DNA of 11,489 nt, taken from positions 1 through 11,489 of the forward strand of contig CAZLPW010000064.1 of NCBI GenBank assembly GCA_964561495.1, read 5' to 3'. Positions within the stretch are counted from its first letter, which is position 1; every line of letters begins with the position of its first letter. This DNA comes from CAZLPW01 sp964561495. Its GTDB lineage: Bacteria; Fidelibacterota; Marinisomatia; Marinisomatales; UBA1611. Both the position numbers and the translations under genes were made by a program. The notes under the pieces are model-generated. The model saw nothing but the letters and a program-made list of their open reading frames with translations, was not told where the DNA came from and made no database searches. This document shows, in pieces, positions 1 through 7,106 of this stretch.

Positions 1-2
1 AT

Positions 3-185
3 AATAAAGAAGAAAAAATAGTTTTTCGAGGATGATTTAGACTGGTTCTAATAATCCAGCCTTTTGTAGATCGATCAGAGTATAACATTTCTAATACATC
101 GAGATATTATTTAAATTATTTTGAAAATGGCATAATTATTAGATTAATAACTGAAAAATTAATTTTCATAGATTATTATGAATAA
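3..185 (+). other. Possible tail of an unknown gene, interrupted by an in-frame TGA
   Basis: One plus-strand frame is open from the window edge to a TGA at 33-35. The same frame is then open for 49 codons to a TAA at 183-185. The translated tail (ending near ENGIIIRLITEKLIFIDYYE) resembles the end of a beta-strand-rich protein, but I recognise no family. No ATG or GTG starts the second segment. It could be the 3' end of a gene with a sequencing error at the TGA, a decayed gene, or chance in AT-rich DNA. Nothing else gene-like is visible in bases 1-250. Confidence 0.2.
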
Positions 186-213
186 AAGAGTCTATTAAAA
201 AATATATAAACAA

Positions 214-232
214 AATGAATATTTTATTCATT
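214..232 (-). terminator. Weak hairpin downstream of the first arylsulfotransferase-like gene
   Basis: AATGAATA and TATTCATT form a perfect 8-bp inverted repeat around a 3-base loop. It starts about 18 bases beyond the stop codon of the minus-strand gene. Read on the minus strand it is followed by a T-rich run (TTGTTTATATATTTTTT). The position suits an intrinsic terminator. The stem has only one G-C pair, so it would be weak and could be chance in AT-rich DNA. Confidence 0.3.
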
Positions 233-250
233 CAATCATATTTTCACAAT

Positions 251-1744
251 CTAATTGCCAAGTAAAAATTGGGCAAAAATAATTATGTCGGACAAACTAA
301 CTTCACCATCAAGATTGTAGTCAGCAGGAGGCGTAGGGTAGTAAAAATCAAAAGCCATATCAGAAATATACAAAAGATCAAAAACATTAAAAAAAGTATC
401 AAAATTAATATCTCCAATTGTATAACTAGGAAAAGTGTCCTCTAAATAATCGAGAGAGTATTTTTGTGCCCGAGCAATCATAATCTGCTGGCTTCCTGGA
501 AAAGAATAGTCCCACACTATATTATTTTCAGTGTCGACCTCAAACAGCCTTGCATCATCGGCATCTGAAATTAATGTGTTCCCATTAGGCATCCTAAAAG
601 CACCCGATTGAACTTGAGAATGAAAACCACCTGTATGCATCCAAAAAGGTCCTTGGGGTCCATAAGATTGGCCTTCATTTATGACATAGGATTCTCCACT
701 AAGCGGTGTAGCAATCTCAAAAACCGCAGAAGATGAACTAGAATAATTATTATTAAATAGTATGAGATTTCCAGCTCCTGGACAACCCTCAGGTATCCAG
801 TTTACTCCATGCGGAGCGAATAGTTTTTGATCTGAGGAATTTCCTCTTCCATATGCCTGAGGATTCCCCCAACGATAAAGAAAATCACCTCCACGGCCAA
901 AATTTCCGCCCGTATGTCCAGCTGCCTCTTCTGTAGTTGTACTGTGATCAATAATATAAATTTCTCCGTGATGTCTACTTGAGATTACTATCTGGTCTAA
1001 TTCCGCATTATAATCAATGGCATTTAAATGTTTCCAATCAGCATTTGCTCCTCCAGGACCTTGATTAGCACCAGCATCTCCAAAATTAATATCCATTAGT
1101 TCGGGGTGCTCAGATATGACTCCATAATTTGGCAAATTAGGATCTACATCTTGGATAAGATGGTCCCAAATATGCCACTCCCAAACAATATTTACATCGT
1201 TTTCGCCTACAGGCTCAAGCTCTAAAATGGCTGCGCCCCACATTTGATTTAGTGAGTTTCCAACTGAGATCCGTCCCATTTCTGCCCAACCTGCTCCAGC
1301 ACCTCCATAATATATTGAACCATCAGGCTGATTTTCAGAGTGTCTTTCCCAAGCAATTACGAGAACATTTCCATTTTCTAATGGGTATATATCATGATGA
1401 TGCTGATAAACATCATTGGATAATTCATAATTCCATAATAATTCTCCATCCCAACTGTATTTTGAAATACCGCCACCGACACCACCTGTTGACATAGTTG
1501 GATTTTGGACACGATAGGGATAATAAAGTGTACTATCTTTCATTAGGTATGGCATGCTCGCAGCACCCCTTGGATGGTTCCAAGTATTTACTGCTTCAAA
1601 ATTATTATTAATTAGATAACTAGAGAAACTATCTCCACTGGGCCCTCCTTGAGTTGGTGAAAACAATGTACGTCCATTAAATACCTGAGCAAGCGATAAA
1701 TCAAAATAAAAACAAATTAATAGAAGAGATAGTTTATGTTTCAT
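251..1744 (-). CDS. Secreted arylsulfotransferase-like (ASST) beta-propeller with C-terminal dockerin-like pair
   Basis: The 497-residue protein has a signal peptide (about 1-19, ending SLAQ) and an ASST-type six-bladed propeller over about 45-430. Arylsulfate sulfotransferases move a sulfuryl group from a phenolic sulfate to another phenol through a sulfohistidine, without PAPS. The E. coli enzyme uses His252, His356, Asn358, Arg374 and the nucleophile His436. Likely equivalents here are His116/117, His239, Asn241, Arg257 and His312; the 18-residue His-to-Arg spacing is identical. The WEWHIWDH segment near 188 also fits the family. The E. coli Cys418-Cys424 pair is absent: only Cys321 lies in the mature protein. 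Residues 443-494 hold two dockerin-type calcium loops, D445-N447-D449-D456 and D475-N477-D479-D486, each followed by a helix. That suggests attachment or stabilisation outside the cell, and no type IX sorting domain is seen. The real acceptor is unknown. A non-enzymatic propeller is possible. Confidence 0.8.
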   Translation of the reverse strand: MKHKLSLLLICFYFDLSLAQVFNGRTLFSPTQGGPSGDSFSSYLINNNFEAVNTWNHPRGAASMPYLMKDSTLYYPYRVQNPTMSTGGVGGGISKYSWDGELLWNYELSNDVYQHHHDIYPLENGNVLVIAWERHSENQPDGSIYYGGAGAGWAEMGRISVGNSLNQMWGAAILELEPVGENDVNIVWEWHIWDHLIQDVDPNLPNYGVISEHPELMDINFGDAGANQGPGGANADWKHLNAIDYNAELDQIVISSRHHGEIYIIDHSTTTEEAAGHTGGNFGRGGDFLYRWGNPQAYGRGNSSDQKLFAPHGVNWIPEGCPGAGNLILFNNNYSSSSSAVFEIATPLSGESYVINEGQSYGPQGPFWMHTGGFHSQVQSGAFRMPNGNTLISDADDARLFEVDTENNIVWDYSFPGSQQIMIARAQKYSLDYLEDTFPSYTIGDINFDTFFNVFDLLYISDMAFDFYYPTPPADYNLDGEVSLSDIIIFAQFLLGN

Positions 1745-1787
1745 AATACAAAGTTTCTTAGATTTATGTAAGTGCTGAACTTATATT

Positions 1788-1817
1788 ATTAGACCTGTAT
1801 ATAATATAAAAGTTAAA
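1788..1817 (-). promoter_or_regulatory. Candidate promoter for the first arylsulfotransferase-like gene
   Basis: Read on the minus strand, TTTAAC (1817-1812) is followed after 18 bases by TCTAAT (1793-1788), one mismatch from TATAAT. The implied transcript start leaves a leader of roughly 37 bases before the ATG at 1744. The same TTTAAC, 18-base spacer and -10 box arrangement occurs before the second arylsulfotransferase-like gene at 9189-9218, which is the main support. The -35 box is a poor match to TTGACA, and AT-rich DNA gives such matches easily. Confidence 0.35.
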
Positions 1818-1835
1818 GTTTTATTTAACTTTTAT
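1806..1835. repeat. Perfect 12-bp inverted repeat in the divergent intergenic region
   Basis: ATAAAAGTTAAA (1806-1817) and TTTAACTTTTAT (1824-1835) are exact reverse complements around the 6-base spacer GTTTTA. It lies between two divergent genes, so a terminator role is unlikely. It covers the proposed -35 element of the minus-strand gene and sits 58 bases before the plus-strand start. An operator for a dimeric regulator is the more natural reading. A leader hairpin is the alternative. Confidence 0.5.
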
Positions 1836-1892
1836 TTCAAAAAATTATCAAGATATACTAATTAATTTTCTTCATCATCGGCAAAAATAAAT

Positions 1893-2975
1893 TTGATAAA
1901 AAGAATCATAAAAATTTATCTTATACTCGGTAAAACATTTGGCAACTGGTTTTCACCTTTTGTTATAGGAGCTGGACTTTTTTTTCTTCGATCAATTGTT
2001 GGATTCGGAAGATTGATTGATAGATTATTTTTCTCCTCGATTAATAGACCAATAAAACCGCCAATTATTATTGTTGGTAATCCTCGATCTGGCACAACCT
2101 TTCTTCACCGATTTTTAATAAATCAAGAATTGGGAACAGGCTCTCAGCTTTGGCAATTAATCTATCCGTCAGTTGTGATCCAAAAAATAATTAAACCTAT
2201 TTTACCAGTTTTAGAATATATTAGCCCCGCAAAACACCATTCGACAGCAGCTCATAAAACCAGTTTATCTTCAATAGAGACTGATGATGTTGCTTTATTA
2301 TTCCGTTTCCTTGATGGTTTTTTCTTTTATGGTTTTTTCCTTACATTTGATGATAAAGATCTATTTCAGTGGGTGGATCCCAAAATAAATGATACACACA
2401 AAAGAGATTTCAACTGGTTTGAATCTATTTGGAAACGAACACTTATCACAAATAATTCTGAAAGGTATATAGGCAAACTATTTTCATTGAGCGCAAATTT
2501 ACCTGATTTTCAAAAAAGATTTCCTGACGCAAAAATATTATATATGATTAGAGATCCATTAAATGTATTGCCGTCAGGGCTTAGCCTGGTTACAGGTGTC
2601 CTTGACAAAAAATTCAATTTTTGGCAACTTGATTCAAAAATTAAATCCAGATTTATTAATAGGCTTTATCATGCCTTAGTCGAATTATTAAACCGTTTTC
2701 ATTACGATTGGATAAATGAAAACATTGATAAAAAAAATGTTTATATTATACGTTACGATGAAGTAATGAATAATTTTGAATCTCTTATGGAAGAAATAAT
2801 AAAATTTATTGGATTTAAGCCATCAGAAAATTTAAAAAAAGTTATTACTCTGGAATCAGAAAAACAAAAAAACTATAAAAGTAATCATAAATATGATCTA
2901 GCTAAATTTGGTTTAACTGAGAAACAGATTAAAACTGATTGTAAAAATATATATGATACATTTTTAAATAATTAA
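1893..2975 (+). CDS. P-loop sulfotransferase (Sulfotransfer_3 type), N-terminally hydrophobic
   Basis: This 360-residue protein has the two PAPS-binding signatures of cytosolic-fold sulfotransferases. The 5'-phosphosulfate loop is at about 58-71 (VGNPRSGTTFLHR) and the 3'-phosphate motif at about 217-232 (MIRDPLNVLPSG). The C-terminal HKYDLAKFGLT segment (332-342) is typical of the bacterial Sulfotransfer_3 group. Such enzymes transfer sulfate from PAPS to a hydroxyl or amine; the acceptor cannot be read here. Residues about 18-47 are hydrophobic and may bind the inner face of the membrane, which would suit a lipid-like substrate. The only plausible start is TTG at 1893: the frame opens at 1866 after a TAA, no ATG lies near the N-terminus, and no Shine-Dalgarno is visible. 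A TATACT at 1854-1859 could be a -10 box. It leads the four-gene operon, and its stop abuts the next ATG directly. Confidence 0.88.
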   Translation: MIKRIIKIYLILGKTFGNWFSPFVIGAGLFFLRSIVGFGRLIDRLFFSSINRPIKPPIIIVGNPRSGTTFLHRFLINQELGTGSQLWQLIYPSVVIQKIIKPILPVLEYISPAKHHSTAAHKTSLSSIETDDVALLFRFLDGFFFYGFFLTFDDKDLFQWVDPKINDTHKRDFNWFESIWKRTLITNNSERYIGKLFSLSANLPDFQKRFPDAKILYMIRDPLNVLPSGLSLVTGVLDKKFNFWQLDSKIKSRFINRLYHALVELLNRFHYDWINENIDKKNVYIIRYDEVMNNFESLMEEIIKFIGFKPSENLKKVITLESEKQKNYKSNHKYDLAKFGLTEKQIKTDCKNIYDTFLNN

Positions 2976-3560
2976 ATGAAGAATTTGATATTTATCGTTT
3001 TATCCATTTCTTTTGCCTTTTCAGAGCTAGACCTTCGTTTAGCTACGGGTATTTCAAAATGGTATGATCTTAATTCAGAAGAGGTCTCAATATCTTGGAC
3101 TAATTATAAAACCTTCCCAATTGTTCAGGCAAAAACTGTAATAGACCATCCTATAAATAATATTGCAGATATTATTGGAGATCTAAGCTCTTACCCTAAG
3201 GTATTTAAAAGAATTAAGGAAGCAAAAGAACTTGATGATAATATCGTCCACATTATTATTGATATGCCATTCCCATTTGATGGTAGAGACTATGTGGTAA
3301 AGTTTAATATTAAAAAATCAAAAAATAAATGGATGTTGATTTATTCATCTGTAGTCCACCCTAATGCAACTCCCGACAGATACACAAGACTACCAAATGC
3401 CGCAGGGGTGTGGGAATTAAAAAAATTAGGATCAAACAAAACAGAGGTAACCTACATCTGGAATGGAGAGCTGTTAGGTAACTTTCCAGATATTGGTTTA
3501 AATAAAGCGTGGTCAATATGGGGAAAAGAAATATTTAATTGGTTAAATGAGGCTCTTTAG
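2976..3560 (+). CDS. Exported START/SRPBCC lipid-binding-type protein
   Basis: The 194-residue protein has a short signal peptide (about 1-16, MKNLIFIVLSISFAFS) and then one START-like helix-grip domain over about 40-194. Visible family features are the VIDHPINNIADIIGDLSSYP segment (55-74), where a strand leads into a helix and an aromatic turn; the central strands with MPFPFDGRDYVV (97-108); and the C-terminal amphipathic helix (about 173-193) that closes the cavity. START/SRPBCC proteins bind lipids, sterols or polyketide-like molecules in a deep pocket. An exported member could carry a hydrophobic product across the periplasm. The gene begins at the base after the sulfotransferase stop codon and ends 6 bases before the outer-membrane protein gene, so the three are probably co-translated. 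Ligand identity is unknown. A cyclase role cannot be excluded from sequence alone. Confidence 0.75.
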   Translation: MKNLIFIVLSISFAFSELDLRLATGISKWYDLNSEEVSISWTNYKTFPIVQAKTVIDHPINNIADIIGDLSSYPKVFKRIKEAKELDDNIVHIIIDMPFPFDGRDYVVKFNIKKSKNKWMLIYSSVVHPNATPDRYTRLPNAAGVWELKKLGSNKTEVTYIWNGELLGNFPDIGLNKAWSIWGKEIFNWLNEAL

Positions 3561-3566
3561 CTAGTA

Positions 3567-5042
3567 ATGCGTATAAAAATTACACTATTATGCTTTTTAT
3601 CTATTTTAATTGGAGATTCTTCAGCAAGACTAGATATAAATGGATATACTGACCTTAATTATATTTCTCGGTTGTCAGACTATTCAATTATTAATCTGCC
3701 ATACAGATTAGTTGCCATAAAAACGAATTATGGTTCAAAAAATTTATCAGTCCGTTCCTCAATTGCAATAGAACACCAAATCCGTAAAAATACTGACTTT
3801 TTAGGCAGCACCAACCCTACTGATTTTTCTTGGGATTTAAGAGAGCTCTATCTTTACTGGGAAACACAATTAGGTATCTTGAAAATTGGCAAACAAATTT
3901 GTAGCTGGGGTACTGTCGATGATAATAGTCCACTTGATGTTATAAACCCTCTTGATTATTATTACCTTTTTTCCACAGGCATCGATAGAAAATTAGCTAC
4001 ATTTTCCGCAAACTTTGATATCTATAAAAACAATACACGGTTAAATCTGGTGTTTTCTCCAATACACAATACCAACCGTATTCCGATTAACGATAGCGAA
4101 TTCCCTATTGAACTACCACTTGTTCCAGAAAAAATTCAAATATACAATCAAGAAAAAACTCCGAACGAATATGGTTTCCTGCTTTCTCAAAAATTTGGAT
4201 TCGGAGACCTAAATCTTGTTTACTTTAATGGCTTTGATAGGATCTATAATTTTACAGGTGTTAATACATGGGGCCAAGGAGCTTCCCTAAATGTCCCAAG
4301 GTTTGATATTTTATTTAGTCATAGAAAGACTCAATTAATTGGATACGGACTAAGCTTGTTTAATGATTTTTTCACAATCAGAGCAGATTTTGGTTTGTTC
4401 AAAACCAAAGATATTAATAATCAAATTAATAGAGAGTACCCTGGATATCTTTACATAAGCTCCCAAGGAAAATATGTTGAGATGTTTGATTCATTTGGAT
4501 ACGACTCCCTTCATTTTTCATTCCCAATGAATGAAAAAGCTGAGTATTCCCAAGCCACCATACAACTAGAAACAGAATTGCCATTTAATATTAATCTAAC
4601 TGGTCAACTATTTTTGTATTATAATAAAAGCTATAGCTCTGACAGTCTACCAGTTAGTGATGATATTCCTCTACCTGTTCTGGATGATATGGATTTTTCA
4701 CAACTAAATCCAAAAAACTTTTTCACACCTGGAATGGGAGTTCCACTTGCTATCCTTTCAAATAGGATTGGACTAATAAGTTTGGACAAAAGAATTAGTG
4801 ATGATCAATTAAAAGTTACTTTCACAGCTATGTTAGATATAGATAACTACGGCACAAAAGAAAAAATATCAGGATCTTTGTACTCATTTAAATCAGAGTA
4901 TAGCATTTATGATAATATGGTTTGCATTGCGAGTTTAACAGAAATTAAAAGTATCAATAATCACCCTGATGGTGATAATTATAGATTTAAAATGATGGAA
5001 GATTTCTCTCATTTTCAAATTCAAATCAAATATTTCTTTTAA
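3567..5042 (+). CDS. Outer-membrane beta-barrel protein (DUF1302-like motif)
   Basis: The 491-residue protein has a cleavable signal peptide (1-20, ending DSSA). Alternating polar/hydrophobic strands follow throughout, and it ends in a phenylalanine (QIKYFF), the usual outer-membrane barrel signature. Residues about 105-135 contain LKIGKQ..SWG..D...DVINPLD. This resembles the conserved strand-and-loop motif of DUF1302-type barrels, which often sit beside lipid or hydrophobic-compound exporters. Assignment to that family is from memory of the motif and is only moderately sure. It lies 6 bases after the START-like gene and 5 bases before the ketosynthase gene. The context suggests passage or anchoring of the operon's product at the outer membrane. 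A porin-like uptake role is the alternative. I see no plug domain, so it is not a TonB-dependent receptor. Confidence 0.78.
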   Translation: MRIKITLLCFLSILIGDSSARLDINGYTDLNYISRLSDYSIINLPYRLVAIKTNYGSKNLSVRSSIAIEHQIRKNTDFLGSTNPTDFSWDLRELYLYWETQLGILKIGKQICSWGTVDDNSPLDVINPLDYYYLFSTGIDRKLATFSANFDIYKNNTRLNLVFSPIHNTNRIPINDSEFPIELPLVPEKIQIYNQEKTPNEYGFLLSQKFGFGDLNLVYFNGFDRIYNFTGVNTWGQGASLNVPRFDILFSHRKTQLIGYGLSLFNDFFTIRADFGLFKTKDINNQINREYPGYLYISSQGKYVEMFDSFGYDSLHFSFPMNEKAEYSQATIQLETELPFNINLTGQLFLYYNKSYSSDSLPVSDDIPLPVLDDMDFSQLNPKNFFTPGMGVPLAILSNRIGLISLDKRISDDQLKVTFTAMLDIDNYGTKEKISGSLYSFKSEYSIYDNMVCIASLTEIKSINNHPDGDNYRFKMMEDFSHFQIQIKYFF

Positions 5043-5047
5043 ATTAA

Positions 5048-6038
5048 TTGAAAGTATTAATTTCATCTACTGGCCTATATATACCTCCTAGGATAGAAAA
5101 AAATAATGAAATAGCTTCAAAAATTGGAAAATCTGAGGATTGGATAAAAAAAAAATCAGGTGTTTTAGAAAGACGAGTCTCTGATATTGATGTTGATGCC
5201 ATGGGAGCTATAGCAGGGAAAAAGGCACTAGGAAAAAATAATAGACCTGATCTTATCATTAATGCATCAGGAGTTCCAAAACAAGCAATCCCTGATACCT
5301 CAATATTTTTTCAAAAAGAAATGGGGTTTGAAGGAATTCCATCATTTAGTATTCATTCAACTTGTCTTTCTTTTATTACCGCTTTCCATACTGCTGGATC
5401 CCTCATCCAATCAAATACATATAAAAAAATTTTAATTATATCTTCAGATAGAGGCACAGTAGGTAGAAACTTTAATGAACCTGAAAGCGCATCTCTTTTA
5501 GGCGACGGCGCAGCCGCAGTTTTAGTTGAACCAAGCAANNNNNNNNNNTCATGATAATATATCCTTTCGTTTTTATTCTAGACTAATTTATTTTAATATG
5601 ATGACCTGGCCAAGCGGTTCAAAATTGACAGAAGTCAGAGGCGGTGGAACCAATAAACATCCACAAGACTCCAGTACAAGTATTTCTGATAATTTATTTA
5701 CGATGGATGGACCTGGGATTTATAAAATTGCAAGAAAACAGGTCTATAGAATGATGTTAAAAGCATTAAAATCAACAGGCCTCTGCCAAAAAGATATAGA
5801 CTGGGTTGTTCCACACCAAGCATCTGGAAAAGCAGTTGAAGCATATGTCTACAGTGGAAAATTTGCAAAAGAAAAAGTTGTTAATATTGTAGGTGAATAT
5901 GGTAATTGTGTTGCTGCATCATTACCAATGGCGTTAACTATTGCTATTCAGAAAAAACGTATAAAACGGGGTGATATAGTTCTCTTAATTGGAACAGGAG
6001 CAGGGCTTTCTGCGGCATGTGCTTTAATTAGATATTAA
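5048..6038 (+). CDS. Ketosynthase III (FabH/OleA-type), interrupted by an assembly gap
   Basis: Two pieces in different frames flank ten Ns at 5539-5548. They make one thiolase-fold condensing enzyme. The first (163 complete codons) holds the active-site Cys106 in HSTCLSF and ends in the LGDGAAAVLVEPS segment. The second holds VPHQAS and GEYGNCVAASLP, giving the catalytic His and Asn 30 residues apart, as in E. coli FabH (His244, Asn274). With only a few residues missing the total is about 330, normal for the family, so little is lost. Cys to His would be about 149 residues against 132 in FabH, so it is not a housekeeping FabH twin; an OleA-like or secondary-metabolism ketosynthase III fits better. 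These enzymes condense an acyl thioester with malonyl-ACP or a second acyl chain. The start is TTG at 5048, 5 bases after the barrel gene, with no Shine-Dalgarno. It is the last gene of the operon. Confidence 0.85.
5539..5548. other. Assembly gap of 10 Ns inside the ketosynthase gene
   Basis: Ten Ns is a common placeholder for a gap of unknown size. With exactly ten bases the upstream frame would stop at a TGA at 5552-5554, while the downstream part is clearly coding in the next frame. An intact gene needs a gap length that is a multiple of three, such as 9 or 12. Protein length and motif spacing suggest the true gap is small. Confidence 0.95.
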
Positions 6039-7106
6039 CTATTTCATTAAAATTAACTTTTTTAAATCAACAATAATTCCATTATTAAATAATATAAAAT
6101 AAACGCCACTTGGATAGCCTTTGGCATTCCAAGAAATTTTATGTAGACCTTTTTTATAAAACTTGTTTTCCGCAATACTCTGAACTTCTTTTCCTAAAGC
6201 ATTTACTACTATAATAGTTATTTCTGAATCATTCAAAATTGAAAATTTAATTGACACCTCTGGGTTAAAGGGATTTGGAAAGGGATTAGAGACTGAGTAA
6301 GACTCTGGCACATAATCTTTTGCTACAGACATCTGGCCACAATCTTGCGGAGCAAGGACAGGAAATGAGTAGTAAAACTGATCTAAACTCAATTCTAGAT
6401 TTTCACTTTCAGATACACAAACTGGAAGGTTTTCACATAACTGATTACCACCAATTGCAAAATATGGATAGCCTCCAATATCGTTATTATCCCAATCCAT
6501 ATCTAAATCACAAAAACATTCTGGGAGCGAAGTCAGGTTATTATTAAACAACCATAAATATGTAATACCATTCAGATTACATATAGATTCTGGTAAAGAA
6601 TCCAATTCATTATAACCGAGGTCTAATAAAAAAAGATTGCTAAGATTTCCAAATTCAGTGTTCAAAGACCGAAGAATATTATTGTTCAGGTAAACAGACT
6701 GGAGACCTATCATTTCTGAAAAACTATTTGGAAGAGTTGAAATACGATTCCATTCAAGATAAAGTGAGGCCAGCGCATCCCAATATCCGATATTCTCAGG
6801 CAATGTATAAATTGTGTCATTAACGCCTGAACTATTTCCATAATTCCCCGCAACTAAAAACCGAATTCTTCCATTTAGCCAAGTCTGAGTTCCTAATTCT
6901 AGAGGAGAATCATATTCAAGATCATTAATAGAAATTAAACTATCTAATACTTCTATATCTTTATCATAAAAACAGGAATCACCAACTAGTATAGTCAAGT
7001 TTTGAGGTAGATTATTATAGTAACTATATAGACTATCACATTGTCCATAAAGACTATACCGAACAACTAAAAGAATTATAAAACTAAGATGAAAATTAAA
7101 TTTCAT
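6039..7106 (-). CDS. Secreted leucine-rich-repeat protein with type IX-type sorting domain
   Basis: The 355-residue protein has a signal peptide (about 1-21). A region with four Cys follows; two of them (Cys23, Cys45) precede the repeats. Residues about 108-205 form four 23-residue leucine-rich repeats: LASLYLEWNRISTLPNSF, LQSVYLNNNILRSLNTEF, LFLLDLGYNELDSLPESI and ITYLWLFNNNLTSLPECF. A Cys-containing cap extends to about 230. Residues 274-355 are a C-terminal sorting domain: PFPNPFNPEVSIKF, then VVNALGKEV, SWNAKGYPSGVYFI and a basic-hydrophobic end (KKLILMK). This suggests export and attachment by a type IX-like system. Its ATG overlaps the stop of the upstream arylsulfotransferase-like gene as ATGA, so translation is probably coupled. 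Leucine-rich repeats bind proteins or glycans; the partner is unknown. Its TAG directly abuts the TAA of the ketosynthase on the other strand. Confidence 0.85.
   Translation of the reverse strand: MKFNFHLSFIILLVVRYSLYGQCDSLYSYYNNLPQNLTILVGDSCFYDKDIEVLDSLISINDLEYDSPLELGTQTWLNGRIRFLVAGNYGNSSGVNDTIYTLPENIGYWDALASLYLEWNRISTLPNSFSEMIGLQSVYLNNNILRSLNTEFGNLSNLFLLDLGYNELDSLPESICNLNGITYLWLFNNNLTSLPECFCDLDMDWDNNDIGGYPYFAIGGNQLCENLPVCVSESENLELSLDQFYYSFPVLAPQDCGQMSVAKDYVPESYSVSNPFPNPFNPEVSIKFSILNDSEITIIVVNALGKEVQSIAENKFYKKGLHKISWNAKGYPSGVYFILFNNGIIVDLKKLILMK

Noticed and set aside
33..35. Recoding of TGA as an amino acid
   Set aside because: TGG is used for tryptophan throughout, and TGA ends the second ASST-like gene at a textbook ATGA overlap.
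1252..1497. Plus-strand open frame of 81 codons opposite the first ASST-like gene
   Set aside because: It lies wholly inside a clearly coding minus-strand gene, is rich in His and Ile from antisense codons and has no recognisable domain.
1818..1823. Reading the 12-bp palindrome as an intrinsic terminator
   Set aside because: It lies between two divergent starts, where no transcript needs to end, and the stem is nearly all A-T.
5044..5259. Minus-strand open frame over the start of the ketosynthase
   Set aside because: The plus strand there encodes the conserved N-terminal part of the condensing enzyme, so the antisense frame is a shadow.
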